Positions 1 through 10,916 of a stretch of 64,000 nt of DNA are shown in pieces (positions within the stretch are counted from its first letter, which is position 1; each line of letters begins with the position of its first letter). Source of the DNA: Neostapfia colusana (Eukaryota > Streptophyta > Magnoliopsida > Poales > Poaceae). The stretch lies in assembly GCA_030760725.1 (NCBI GenBank), contig JASWHV010000008.1, forward strand, positions 51,931,671 through 51,995,670, in the 5' to 3' direction. The position numbers were made by a program, and so were the translations under genes. The notes below the pieces were generated by a model that worked only from the letters and a program-made list of their open reading frames with translations, had not been told where the DNA came from and did no database searches.

Positions 1-89
1 ATATTTTCTTGTGTGCTGTTGGGTGCCGCATCGCACAGCACCACCCTCTGCTATCCCGGAGTGGGAGGACCACAGGGTGGCTCCCCACA
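1..89 (+). repeat. 3' end of a C-family LTR
   Basis: This stretch matches the last ~85 bp of element C's 5' LTR (29808-29892), including the shared run around GTGTGCTGTTGGGTGC and the terminal CACA. No primer-binding site follows, whereas C has TGGTATCAGAGCC 5 bp after its LTR. It is therefore more likely the right end of a 3' LTR, or of a solo LTR, belonging to another copy that lies mostly left of the window. Confidence 0.7.
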
Positions 90-869
90 CGGCCTCTGCA
101 AGATTTTGATGGCCAAGGGCCTCCACGAGAAGTCGCTCATGCTCGACCTCCCGCTCGGCGAGCCTCCGCCCAAGAGAAAATCGGAGACGCGGTCACAAAC
201 GAATCCCGAGGAAACAAGCGAAGAAAACGGTCGAAAGAATGAGGATTACACTGACCAGGAGCATGCCGCAGCTAAGCCTTTGGAGAGCATCCATCAGATG
301 GTCCCGGCGGATGCAAACAGCTCCATGGCCTCAGCAAACCGGGAGCAGGAGAGGGAAACATCCTCCTCCTGACCCGCTAAGCCATCGGGGCCGGAGGGCC
401 CTTGGTTAGCCAGAGCAAGTTTCAGCCTCTCTGGGACTTGGCTCAGAGCCACGACCGCAGTGGCCTCCTCTGAAGCATGGGAGTCGACAGTGGGTGGGGT
501 CAGAGCAACCGTCGCTGCGAACGCCTCTCCCATCACCAGACATTGCGACTCCTCCAGGACCAGTGATGCTTCTGGGGACGACCCGACAAGGGTGACCTCC
601 ACTTCAGCTGCTACTGGCTCCGATTTGGGGTGGGGGCCTCGCCCCCTTCAGGCGGAGCCTCAGCGACTGGGACCGGGGCCTCGCCCCTTTCAGAGAGAGC
701 ACCGACAGCTGTTGCCGGCTCTGAGCCAGGCGAGATCGACGGAGATGGCTGAGTGTTGGCTTTCGGATTTCCGACTAGTAACTAATGTACTGTGCGTTCT
801 TCCTCTAGGTGGCCTAGCTAAGAACACAACAGAATTATCCTGGTTCGGACAAGGTGCCCTACATCTAGC
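90..869 (-). other. Unresolved flank, possibly part of an old minus-strand retroelement ORF
   Basis: No recognisable domain. On the minus strand, about 600-294 and 740-620 read as Ala/Pro/Glu-rich low-complexity protein with a frameshift near 620. This is the composition seen in the C-terminal halves of extra ORFs of grass Tat-lineage elements. Removing element A would join this side to 6656-7362, which has similar composition. The assignment rests on composition only. Confidence 0.25.
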
Positions 870-874
870 CTGGG
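870..874. repeat. Likely target site duplication of element A, left copy (CTGGG)
   Basis: CTGGG here matches CTGGG at 6656-6660, just outside the other LTR. One extra T lies between this copy and the expected TG terminus at 876, so the boundary is uncertain by one base. Confidence 0.5.
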
Positions 875-875
875 T

Positions 876-1473
876 TGTCTCACTGTTCTTTCTTAAGATT
901 GGGGATGGTTCTTGCAAGTGCGAGAGGCTGTTCTCTGGTGTCGACAAGCCCCTCTATTTACTCTCTCTCTCTATCTTTGTCTCTCTCTCTTCTCCCTCCG
1001 TATTACAAAGGGGAACAAAGTCGTGGGAACAGGGACGGCTTGTCCTATCGTACGCTTGACAGGGCACTCGATGGAGCCGCCATATTCGTAGCCTGCCACT
1101 ACGCCTGCCCCCGTCCCGTGGTCGGGGTAGACTATACCGAGGCGCACACGAGCCTCATGTTGTACTCATCTTTGGTTAAATCAAATGTGACATAATTTAA
1201 TGCTGAAGTCAGGGAAGGCACTTGAGTGCCCTCCTACTTGGCCAGGGTGACACCTACTCCGCATTGAAGGCCACCTGCTTCTCTCCTACCCGAGGTGGGC
1301 TCGAGCCTTCCTTTGAGGTCTTTTCTCTATCTGCACCCTAAGGGCAAGTCTCGCGGCTCACCCAGGGGTCGGTCTCGAGCTTTTTGCCCAATCCGCTCCA
1401 CCTTCTCCTGAGCTCAGGCTTGGGCCTACTCCTTCGTCTTCCTTCGTGGGAGTCGGAATCGAGAACACCATCA
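876..1473 (-). repeat. Element A 3' LTR (598 bp)
   Basis: Positions ~965-1473 match 6129-6655 in the same orientation, through the CT-rich tract, the ATTACAAAGGGGAA run, the AGGGAAGGCACT run and the terminal CACCATCA/CCCGTCA. Similarity stops exactly at 1473 and 6655, as expected for an LTR edge; on the minus strand the LTR begins TGATGGTGTTC. The left edge at 876 is inferred from the TG and the neighbouring CTGGG duplication. Confidence 0.65.
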
Positions 1474-1486
1474 GTAGTCCCCGAGC
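1474..1486 (-). promoter_or_regulatory. Polypurine tract of element A
   Basis: The minus strand reads CTCGGGGACTAC immediately before the LTR TGATGG. This resembles the GGGGGCTAC tract common before 3' LTRs of grass Tat elements, and it fixes the element's orientation as minus. Confidence 0.55.
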
Positions 1487-2706
1487 CCCTGATCAATCTC
1501 ACCGATCGGTCAGGGGGTGAATGCCGGTTGATCTCACTCCTGCACAAATAAAAATGAGAAAAAAATCATTAGTACTTGATACCTAGATAGCCGCGATGGA
1601 TGGACCTCCAGCGGCCAGTCATGACCCTTGGTCGACCTTGCTGGGGCCCTGCAGCAAGCCCCCAGGCTCCCTTTTTGAGGGACCGGGTTGTATTTTATGG
1701 CAAGTTTGCATCGCCCCCCATCCGTGAGTCTTTCGTGACTCGGAGACATCGAGTCGTTCAGGAGCTTTCCTCGATGGTCGAGCCCTCGAGCCCGATGAGC
1801 TGCCTACCGGGTGGAGCCGAGTGAAACCCATTCCTCCAGTTTATTTTGGATGGTTGGAACCATTGGCCTTGCTTCGCACCGAGGGGCTTTCTGGTTGGGG
1901 CTCGGTGCCCGCATTTCATTAGATCCCTGCTCGAGGTGTGTGCATGGTTCCCGAGCTCATCGCTCGCTCGGGCGGCTCCGTGCCGACCCTTCAGAGGGTT
2001 ATCTCGACGCTCGCGGTGCTGGGACTCTGCTACAAGCTTAGAGGCGTCGGACGGATTCGTCCTGCCTGAGGTTGTCTCTATCGCGGACCACCTCACGTCC
2101 CTTGCCCCTCGCTCTGGATCGTCCCGGCCTACGAACTCGTGATTTATTGACCCTGTATTGTGAGCATGGAGACTTACCATCATCCAACGGTTATGTCGTA
2201 ATCCGTGTCCTCCGAATCTGTCAGGGTTGAGGAGGCGCCGATTGACTCAACTCTTGTGCCGTGTTCATGATCTCGCGTCACGAAGCCAAACGGTCGTGAC
2301 CTGGTGGGGCCTTAGTACCTATTTGGCTGGTTTCGCCATGGGGAAACCAAGGAGGCGTCGCTCGACTCGGTTCCCTAGCAGCTTATTCAGTTTTAATTTG
2401 GTGGGGGGTTGATTGATGTTACGTCGACAGTTTCTACGAGGCAGTCACGAAGGGCCACCTGCCACCTAACTATTGTCAGTCCACGGACGCCACTTCTCCC
2501 ACCTTATATTTCCTTCCCCCAAACTTTCTTTCAGGTTTTCCCGCTTTGCCTTCTTGCTATTCTATTTTGTGCAGCACTAATGTCTTCTTCCTGCCTCTTT
2601 CATATTCGTCCCGCCGCTGCTCTTTCCTCTCGGTGCTTCCACCAAAAGAATAGAAGAAAATCTCCACCTTCCCTTGTGCGGCGCGCTCGCCCGTTCTCTC
2701 GGCGAA
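1487..2706. other. Non-coding spacer inside element A
   Basis: This lies between the 3' LTR and the ORF0 start. It has open frames on both strands, but none shows a recognised domain. It probably corresponds to the promoter and leader side of the antisense ORF0. Confidence 0.4.
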
Positions 2707-5005
2707 ATGTCTTCATGCTCAACCTCGGAATTCTCCCAGAGCCGCGTCGCCGTTATTCAGGAGATAGAGCTGCTATCGGAGCGCGATGCCCGCGCCATCC
2801 GCGTCCCCATGGAAGATCCATTTCCCATTCTGCAGGCCGACGAGGTTATGTCGTTGAGAGCATTTCCCTTGCGCAGGCTTGGTCTTCTGGCACAGTACTT
2901 CTTCCATGCCTTGCTGCACGAGTACGGGCTGGAGCTTCACCACCTGACACCGGAAGAAGTGCTCCAAGTGTCGCTGTTCACCGTCTTGTGTGAAGCCTAT
3001 TTGGATATGACTCCCCATTTTGGTTTGTGGAGGCACTTCTTCCACGTGCGACCGCCGTCTGATCAGATTCCGATTCCATCCTTGGAGAGCACCGTCATTG
3101 AGCTGTGTCGAGGGCGATCAGACGTCATCAGCACGCGGCTGCCTTCTCTCCCTGTCAGGTGGGAGCGTCAGTGATTCTACTTCAGGAACGACGCTCCCGC
3201 CCTTCCGCCTTTCCTGGATAGGCCTCCTCGGGAGCAAGACTCCTGGAAGTGGGGGACCCTGATAAGGGAGATGGGGAAGCTCGACCCAATCCTTTGACAC
3301 GTTCGGGATCTGAAGAACGGCGGCCTTTCTGGCGTCCATCTTCTCCAGACCTTCCTTCTGCGGAAGGTGTTGCCCATCCGCGTCCGTCCCCATACCCTGA
3401 ACTTCTATAGGGGGCCGAGTGATCCATCCTGGGAGTCGGGCGAGGAGCTCTCTCAGGAAGAGATGTCTCGCCGCTTCCGGATGATCCTGAGGGCAGACGC
3501 TGGCGAACCCTGCTCCACCGGGCTGCCCCCTCTCAACGCGGCTTCTCCGAATCTTCGCAGGCTGTGGGGCACCGTCAGCCTGCCTAAGGTTCCTGAAGAC
3601 CGGGATAAGCAGGCGTCATGGGATGCCTTGGAGGCCGCCAGGAAGCGGAAGAAGGACGATGCCAAGATTCGCCGGATTCAACGCGAGAAGAGGAGGCGTG
3701 CGCCATAGGCAGCCGGTGAGTCTACCCCGCAGTCATCATCGGGGGACGACACCGGCTCGGAGATGAGTGGGGGTGGCCCGGCCAAGGTTCCGGTCCTCGC
3801 CGTTCAAGCGGTGGCGGTGCGGGCGCCCGGGCCTGTTCGTGATCAGGGGTCATAGGGGAGGACGAGCGCCGGCCTTTGTGGACTCGGGTGCCGAGAGCTT
3901 GGATCGTTGGGGGGTTTTTATTCTTCAGCGAGGGATTATGGTGGACGGGCGTCCGAGCATTGGAGGGAGGTCAGTCAGTCACTGAGCCCAGACCAACAGA
4001 TCTCATCAAGCGTGTCTCCACGTCCTTGGGTGCTCGATGCTCGGAGGTTCCAGTCGTTCTGGATCCCGCCGTCATCGTGATGGCGGCTCCGGCCCTCGTT
4101 CCGCCACCTTCCGTTCCCCATTCCTTGGATGGCGTGACTTCGCCATGTGAATCATGCGCCATTCTTCAGCAATGGGGGAGATAACTTTCTTCTTCCTCTT
4201 GCTGTGTCGTCTTCCTTTCGGTCAGGTTTTTGATCCATGCCTTCATGCAGGGATCCGCCCCAGCGTTCAAGGCTCTTCCGGGCGCCGTGGCTCTCGCTGT
4301 GGACTCGGCGAGGAGGCCCACCTTGCCGGTGACTGAGCCGGAAAGGGCGAGGCCCGTCCCGGACTCCGATTAGGAGGTTGTTCCGAGTTCCTCCGGGAGG
4401 TGAAGTGGTGGCTTCAGACATTGTTCCCTGACTCCTGATGCCCGAGCGCCCACCGACCCTGGGCGCGGGGGTTGCTGGGGCCAAAGCTAGCGGTGCCTCA
4501 GGGCCGGATGAGAAGAGGCGGGAAGGAGACATGGGCTCTATTTGCTCCCATCTCGTCAGTGTTCAGCCAAGTCTCTCGGCGGAATGCAATCGTCTGGACG
4601 TCGTGCTCGGGAAGATGTGGGAAGTGCCTTTGAGTGGACTGGTGAGACTTTTTCTCCTCTCCTTCTTCTCATCGTGAACTCTTGGATTTTAACGAGTTTT
4701 CTCCTTGCCGGCAAGAGCTGGTTCGTCGAACTGCCGAAGACTCATGGCGTCTTTGTGAGCGTGAGGGTCGTCATTGGGTCTCGCCAGCCTTCGGGGCGTA
4801 GGGTGTCGCGCTAGGTGCCTTGTTGTCCCACTACCCCGCCCTCGATCTTCAGTTCCTTCACGGTTTTCGCGGGCCGACTACGGATTCTCAAGGGGCTATG
4901 GATGTGATTTCCACGGCTGTGCTTTCCTTGGCCGAACTCGTCCTGAAAGAGGCGATCAAGGATGAGGCGGATAGGAAATGGAGGAAGGGTGGCCCCTCTT
5001 CGTAG
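2707..5005 (+). pseudogene. Extra ORF (ORF0) with PF04195-type 'putative gypsy type transposon' domain, broken
   Basis: The reading starts at ATG 2707. The recognisable core is at ~2870-3060, with FFHALLHEYGLELHHLTPE and LCEAYLDMTPHFGLWRHFF, the signature of the domain found in extra ORFs of grass gypsy elements. The same frame continues to 3708 past stops at 3172-3174 and ~3295 and ends in a Lys/Arg-rich basic stretch. Weaker pieces follow at 4438-4640 and 4700-5005. GTGAGACTTTT near 4643 and a CCGGCAAG-type acceptor near 4710 could bound an intron, because such ORFs are often spliced. Function of the family is unknown. It lies antisense to gag of the same element. Confidence 0.7.
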
Positions 5006-5029
5006 TTAGGGCTTTTTCTTGATTTTCCA

Positions 5030-6128
5030 TTTTGTTCTGTAACTTTGCGTAAACCGGCCTTCCCATAATGGCTTGGTAAGTACCATCAAAATCGGGGACC
5101 CCGAAGGTGAGGGCCTCCATGCGGAAGGTGGACTTGTCCCCAAAGGTGACGGGGAGGTTGATCTTTTCCAACGATATTCCCTCTTTCATGGGGATAAAGC
5201 CGTGAAATGGGGCTCATGTCGGGCGGAGGCTCGTGCGGGGGATACCTAGGTTGTGGAGGGTACAAACATAGAGTATGTTGAGACCACTTCCCCCATCCAT
5301 TTGACCTCTGTTCAGGCGCTTTGGTTCTATGACCAGGTCCACAACCAGGGGGAAGCGCCCGGGTTGTGTAATGAGGTCGGGGATGTCCGATCGGTCGAAT
5401 GTGACCACAGCTTCGGACCAACGCAAGAAGGTTGAGACGGCGGAAGTGATTTACTGACCTCTCGGGATGTAAGCTTCTGCCTGCGGCGGCTCTCATAGTC
5501 TTGGCTCCATCTGAAGACCATGAGGCAGTCCTCCAGCATGGGGAAGCTCCACTCGTCAGGCTCGGGTCTCGTCTCGGCGGGCCTTTTGCCTTTTCTCCCG
5601 CCGCGTCCGGCTCTGTGCTGATGAAGCACTTCAGCAAGGCGCGGTCTTTGAGGCCGTGGCTTACCGGCGAGGCAAGGTTGGTGCATGGATTCCCGAGAAG
5701 TTTCTCGAAGTAGCCCGTCTTCCCCGTGGCCGGCCTCTTGCCTTCACGGCGTTCGACAGCCAGGTATTGTCGCCTGTAGTTGCTTGTTTGTCTCCTCTTG
5801 TCGCCTCTTTGCTCCCCACGTCAGGGTTCTTCGGCTTTCGCTTGTCGAAGATGGCTCCGACTGCCTCCTCGCCGGAGGCGTGGTTCGTGATGAAGTCGAG
5901 GAGGTCCCTCGTGCTTCTTGGCTTGACATAGCCAAGTTTGTGTACAAGGGACTCGCAGGTCATCCCTGAGATGAACGCCGCGACGACATCAGTGTCGACG
6001 ACGTCGGGGAGCTAGTTCCACTTCTTTGAGATGCGTCGGATGTATTGCCGCAGGGTCTCGTCTAGCCTCTGCCAGCAACCCTTGAGGTCCCAGGAGTTGC
6101 TGGGACGCGCGTAGGTTCCGTGGAAGTT
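5030..6128 (-). pseudogene. gag-protease remnant of element A
   Basis: Minus-strand frames carry, in order, gag motifs (GTYARPSNSWDLKGCWQ and LRQYIRRISKKWN near 6115-6015), then SLVHKLGYVKPRSTRDLL and HASGEEAVGAIF (5955-5845), then a protease-like part (DGGSGLNILY near 5290; LPVTFGDKSTFRMEALTF to GTYQAIMGRPVYAKL, 5175-5055). These match gag and protease of RIRE2/Tat-type grass elements. Several frameshifts separate the pieces. The gag N-terminus is missing because the homology stops where the LTR copy begins at ~6129. Nothing of RT or integrase follows. Confidence 0.75.
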
Positions 6129-6655
6129 GCCTTCTCTCTCTCTCGTCCCCCTCCATATTACAAAGGGGAAGAAAGTCGTGGGAACAGAGACGGATTGTCC
6201 TTTCGTACGCTTGAAAGGGCATTCAATGGAGCCGCCGTATTTGTAGCCTGCCGCTACGCCTTCCCTCGTACCGTCGTCGGAGTAGACCATACCCAGGCGC
6301 ACGCACGCCCCGCGTTCCACTCCTTTTCAGTTTCATCGGAGGTGACAGTTATTCAATGCTGAAGCCAGGGAAGGCACTCGAGTGCCCTCCCACTTGGTCA
6401 GGGCGGCGCCTGCTCCGCATTGAAGGCCACCTGCTTCTCTGGTACCCGAGGCCAGGCTCGGGCCATCCCATCGAGGTCTTTTCTCTGTCTGCACCCTAAG
6501 GGAAAGTCTCACGGATCGCCTAGGGGTCGGTCCCGGGCTTTCTGTCCTATCCGCTCAACCTTCTCCTGAGCTCGTGCTTGGGCCAACTCCTTCGTTGTCC
6601 TTTGTGGGATATCTTCCCACTTCTTCCTAAGGGATCGGAGTCGAGAACCCCGTCA
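6129..6655 (-). repeat. Element A 5' LTR, truncated
   Basis: Direct repeat of ~965-1473. On the minus strand it starts TGACGGGGTTCTCG at 6655. It ends abruptly in the CT-rich tract at ~6129, where it joins gag. About 90 bp of LTR end, the primer site, the leader and the start of gag are deleted. Confidence 0.65.
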
Positions 6656-6660
6656 CTGGG
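6656..6660. repeat. Likely target site duplication of element A, right copy (CTGGG)
   Basis: Pairs with CTGGG at 870-874. Confidence 0.5.
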
Positions 6661-7362
6661 ACACCTCCACGGCGGCCGGAAGAGAAGGTGCCTCCTCCAC
6701 CGTCGACTCCACGCCTCCTACCGGCAACAGTGCTGGCTCAAAGAACGGAGCGGTGGAGGTCGGAGGCGGTGAAGCTCCCAGCGAGGCTAGGACGCCCGGG
6801 TGGTACGCAATGTGTGACAAGAAAAGAAGGAAGAAGTCAGAATCAAAACAGAAGAAGCGTGAAAAATGAGGAAGAGCGAAGGCTAAGGGGCAAACCTCTT
6901 CAACCGAGGGCAAATCAGAGGCATGACTGCCAGGGACCCGGTGCTCGGGGGAACAAACAGGTTCGCAAGACGGGCAGCGGATGTCCGTCCCTCCGTCTGA
7001 CCCTCCGAGCCTTCCGCGGTCAAAGGCCCCGCCTCAGCCTGAACCGCGAGAGTCTGGGCGTCAGACGCCAACGGGGGCCCCCATCGGAACATGGCCTAAG
7101 GAAGACCGGGCAGCGAGCTTTTGGCCCTCCGTCCGGGCCTTTGGGTGTGCGGCCACGGAATACCTTGCCTTGGATGAACCTCCACAAGCCTGGGTGGGCG
7201 GCAATGAAGAACCAATCTCTTTGAACGTTCGGGTCCTCTTCGCAGCCGAGGCGTCATCGCCAGCCCTCCCTTTCCGACGCTCTGTCAGCGTCGAGGAATG
7301 TCCGACTCAGAGGAGAAGGACACCGACTAAGAGGGCGTGGAAGAGGTAGCCTCCCCTGAGGC
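6661..7362 (-). other. Unresolved flank, possible spliced ORF remnant
   Basis: The minus strand reads an Ala/Pro/Glu-rich stretch at ~6790-6660. It is preceded by an intron-like segment (about 6896 down to 6794, starting GTTTGCCCCTT and ending GTCCTAG) and another open stretch at ~7092-6900. This fits a remnant of another Tat-type extra ORF split by element A, but no domain is recognised. The interval ends at the left edge of element C. Confidence 0.25.
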
Positions 7363-8957
7363 TGTAAAATCTCCAAAAATGCTAGCAAGAGAATCAGCCA
7401 ATTCCCACTTAGAAAAATGAGGGGGAATTAAAACTATGGAATTTAGAGATGTGAGTTCAAAGTGCTGACTAAATTTGAAAAAAAAAACTTCCAAACATGG
7501 AGAGCTAAATCCACAATTTGGTTCTCCATAGTTCAAAAAATAACCCTGCCAAATTTCAATTCATTTGGAGAGGGTTTACCATTTGTTTGGAATTAAGCGA
7601 GGAAGCACTAAAATCTGAATTCAAACCTAAGTTTCAAATTCTAATTTCATCAAACTGAAAATTGGATTTCACAAATGTGTTCTCTACATTTGAAATAGCA
7701 TGCATGCCAAAATTCAGATTAGCTGGGCTTAGGTCGCTGTGATTTTGAATCAATGAAAAGGGAAGAATTCAATTCCTCATTCCAATTCAAACATCCAAAT
7801 ACAAATCAAACTTTACACCCAAAAACTGAATGCAGTTGAATTCAAAATCCAAATCCATGACTTTGAGAGGAAGCAAAGCTTTTAATTTGGAGCAGGAGAG
7901 AAAAATATCAGTAGCTTTATTAGTTGTGGTGAGACCCAGCAGTCAGCCTCACAGCTCCACACAGTCAGTTCTCTGTAATTTTGACCGAGCCAGCGAGCTG
8001 CTGCCCGCGCTGCCGGCCGAGGCGCGTTGCCGACGTGCCTCCACCTCAACCGGTTCCCTCCACGTCTTATGCCACAGAGGAGCTTCCCAGGGACATGTCA
8101 GCCACGTTACACTGGCGTCACACCGAGCCGTAGCCTTCTCACGCGCGCCTGCAACTCGGGCAAACTTCCACAGCAACTCGGGCGAGCCAACCTCTCCTCG
8201 ATCTTCCGGTGAAAGCCTTCTTCCATTTCGTTCAGTATCGAGGGAGTATTTTCGGGTTTACTGATCACACGTTTATAGCACCGAGAGGGAACTCGACTTG
8301 AAATTCTTGATGATTGGTCCACAACAGTTCGTGTCCATCGGAACATAGGTCCTAGATCCTCCTACGACCCTCTAGAATCAACCAGCATCGAGAACCATCG
8401 ACCACAGGCCTTCGAGTTTTTCCGGTCGCTGCCGTTTTAGCCCTAGGTCGACGATGAGGTCATATCTCCGGCCATTTTCACGGTGAACTGGATCCATATT
8501 CATGCTTAGAACATCACCACGGAGCTGTAGGAAGAAATCATGCTCGAAATAAGGCTTTGTAGGGCTCGGGCAACATCGCCGGAGTTGGAGCCACCACTGT
8601 CGCCATCGCTGACTAGTTTCTGGCCATTTCCGGCCCTAGCTGATCCCCTCAGCGTATTCCCCGTGCAAACATAGGACCAGGCGGTGAGATTTGGTGATTT
8701 CCGAGCGGGGGAACGATGGGCGGCGAGCCTCGCCGGAGTGCGCCGCCGCGGGGGAGCATGGGCATCGGGAGGTAGACGAAGGGTGGCGGGTCCCACCGGT
8801 CATCCACTGTTTCTTCCGTGGGGATCGGGTTGTGGCCAGGATCTCGTGTGGCTGTGTGGGTAGAACCCCGTGGGCTCGGGTGTGGCCGCGAGCTCAGTTG
8901 TCCAATTCAAACAGTGGGTCCCACGTCCAGGGATTAAACTTTTCCCCAAATTTCAGA
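7363..8957 (+). repeat. Element C 5' LTR, first part
   Basis: Aligns with 35974-37175 of the 3' LTR. It contains about 466 bp (8408-8873) that the 3' LTR lacks, and it lacks a ~60-bp insert present in the 3' LTR near 36762-36822. The LINE insertion ends this part inside the AAATTTCAGA run. Long frames inside it (for example 7830-8264) are LTR sequence, not genes. Confidence 0.85.
8949..8957. repeat. LINE target site duplication, left copy (AATTTCAGA)
   Basis: Nine bases identical to 27735-27743. The uninterrupted 3' LTR of C reads CCAAATTTCAGAATTTGG near 37165, with a single copy. Confidence 0.9.
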
Positions 8958-8975
8958 CAACAACAACAACAACAA
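8958..8975. repeat. (CAA)6 tail of the LINE
   Basis: Six CAA units directly after the target duplication. This is the short simple-repeat tail typical of RTE elements, here seen in reverse complement. Confidence 0.85.
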
Positions 8976-9024
8976 CCAAGCCTTTATCCCAAGCATGTTG
9001 ACGTCGGCTAGACATTAAACCCAA

Positions 9025-9028
<4 letters not shown>

Positions 9029-9059
<31 letters not shown>
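9029..9059. repeat. (TA)n microsatellite
   Basis: About 15 TA units just inside the LINE 3' untranslated region. Confidence 0.95.
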
Positions 9060-9061
<2 letters not shown>

Positions 9062-9222
9062 ATGAAGTAAAAGAGATAAAGAGATACAAGAACAACAAGG
9101 AAAAAAAGAAAAAAACAAGACTAAGATTCTGGCACATGAATTGCTACTTTCCATGCGGTCCTATCATGAGCTAAGTCTCTGGATACATTCCAATCTCTCA
9201 AATCTCATGTTGCCGCCTCCTC

Positions 9223-10911
9223 CTAGGTCAACCTTGGTCGTCCTCTACCCCTCCTAATATTTTCCCTACCTCTTAAAATCCCACTGTTAACCGATGCTTC
9301 TGGAGGTCTCCGCTGGATATGTCCAAACCACCTTAGTCGATGTTGGACTAACTTCTCTTCAATTGGCGCTACCCCTACCCTATCATGAATTGCCTCATTC
9401 CTTATTCGGTTTCTCGTGTGTCCGCACATCCACCGTAGCATGCGCATCTCAGCGACACTCATTTGTTGGGCATGTTGCCATTTAGTTGGCCAACATTCTT
9501 CCCCATAAAGCATCGCGGGTCTGATCACCGTCCTATAGAACTTCCCTTTTAGATTTTGTGGGACCTTCCTATCACATAGGATTCCAGAGGCCTTTCGCCA
9601 TTTCATCCACCCTACCTTGATCCTGTGGCAAACATCCTCATCAATATTGCCATTGCTTTGTAACATTGATCCTAAGTATCGGAAAGAGTCCCTTCTAGGT
9701 ACTATTTGTCCTTGTAGACTAACATTTCCCTCTTCACGATCAACACCACTAAAGTCATACCTCATATACTCGGTCTTGGTCCTATTAAGTCTAAACCCCT
9801 TGCACTCTAAGGTTTGTCTCCATAACTCTAGTTTCTTATCAACACCATCCCTAGTTTCATTTACCAGCACTACATCATCGGCAAAAGAGCATGCACCAAG
9901 GGATATCCCCTTGTATATCCTTCGACACCTCATCCATCACCAAGGAAAAGATGTATGGGCTCAAAGCTGATCCTTGATGTAGTCCTACCGTGATAGGAAA
10001 TGCATCAGTCTCACTATCACTTATGCGCACACTTGTCCTAACATTATTGTACATATCCTTGATAAGGGTAATGTACTTTGTTGGCACTTTATGTTTCTCT
10101 AGTGCCCACCACGTGACTGACCTTGGTATCTTTTCGTACGCCTTCTCCAAGTCAATGAACACCATATGCAAGTCCTTCTGCTCCCTATATCTCTCCATAA
10201 GCTGACGAAACAAGAAAATCGCCTCCATTGTAGACCTCTAAGGCACAAAACCAAACTGGTTTTTAGTGACATTGGTCACTTTCCTCAGGCGGTGTTCAAT
10301 CACTCTCTCCCAAAGCTTCATAGTATGACTCATAAGCTTAATCCCTCGATAATTAGTACAACTTTGAATATATCCTTTATTTTTGACGATAGGTACTAAT
10401 ATACTTTTCCTCCATTCTTCAGGCATCTTGTTTGACTGAAAAATGTGGTTGAATAGCTTTGTGGGCCATACTATTGCCACGTCCAAAAGGCACCTCCACA
10501 CCTCAATAGGGACATCATCAGGGCTGAGGGCCTTTCATCCTTTCATCCTTTTTAAGGCCTCCTTAACCTCAAATCTTGTATCCTCCGCATGAACCGCCTG
10601 TTGGAGTCATCAAAGGAGTCATCCAACTCAACCATAGTGCTCCCATTCCCGTCATTGAATAGCCCATTAAAGTAATCCCATCATCTATTCTTAATCTCTC
10701 CATCCTTCACTAGAATGCGGTCAGTCTCATCTTTGATGCATTTAACTTGATTGAAATCCCTCATCTTTCTCTCGCAGATTTTTGCTATCTTGTATATGTC
10801 CTTTTCACCTTATTTTATCTCTAGTCTCTCATATAACTCATCATAGGCCTGTCCTCTTGCCTTACTCACAGCCCGCCTTGCATTTTTCTTGGCCTCTTTG
10901 TACTTAAGCAT
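9223..10911 (-). pseudogene. LINE reverse transcriptase, broken
   Basis: Minus-strand RT. From N to C: MPEEWRKSILVPIVKNKG and NYRGIKLMSHTMKLWE (10440-10310), a TAG at 10238-10240, VFIDLEKAYEKIPR (~10170-10130), LHQGSALSPYIFSLV (~9990-9945), a frameshift near 9900, the catalytic FADDVVLV motif (~9885-9860), then KTEYMRYDF, FRYLGSML and the C-terminal MLRWMCGHTR and RLRWFGHIQRRP region, ending at 9223. These are hallmarks of plant RTE LINEs. The part upstream of 10500 has several stops. The RT would copy LINE RNA by target-primed reverse transcription, but this copy cannot make it. Confidence 0.88.
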
Positions 10912-10916
10912 GTTGC
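10912..10916. repeat. Target site duplication of solo LTR D, left copy (GTTGC)
   Basis: Four of five bases match ATTGC at 26995-26999. Deleting D and one copy rejoins the LINE reading between the two portions. Confidence 0.7.

Larger units (their letters stand above)
876..6655 (-). mobile_element. Element A: degraded, pol-less Ty3/gypsy element, Tat-like
   Basis: Direct repeats at 876-1473 and 6129-6655 flank a minus-strand gag-protease remnant and a plus-strand ORF0 remnant. Read on the minus strand, the order is 5' LTR, gag, protease, antisense ORF0, polypurine tract, 3' LTR. Antisense extra ORFs between pol and the 3' LTR are known in Tat-lineage plant elements. RT, RNase H and integrase are absent, as are the primer site, the leader and the start of gag. 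The element is either an internally deleted or a non-autonomous copy. LTR similarity is low (roughly 80% by eye) and all frames are broken, so it is old. Confidence 0.7.
8958..10911 (-). mobile_element. RTE-type LINE, 3' portion
   Basis: Oriented on the minus strand. Its 3' end is the (CAA)6 tract next to AAGCCTTTATCCCAAGC, the typical end of plant RTE LINEs. It carries the reverse transcriptase region. The body is interrupted at ~10912 by solo LTR D and resumes at 27000. The 5' end is truncated at 27734 inside the endonuclease domain. Confidence 0.9.

Noticed and set aside
2409..2993. 194-aa plus frame overlapping ORF0 of A
   Set aside because: The other frame carries the recognisable PF04195-like motifs; this is an out-of-frame overlap.
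6688..7224. 178-aa Arg-rich plus frame
   Set aside because: No domain. The minus strand has the more protein-like composition, and the GC-rich sequence gives long frames by chance.
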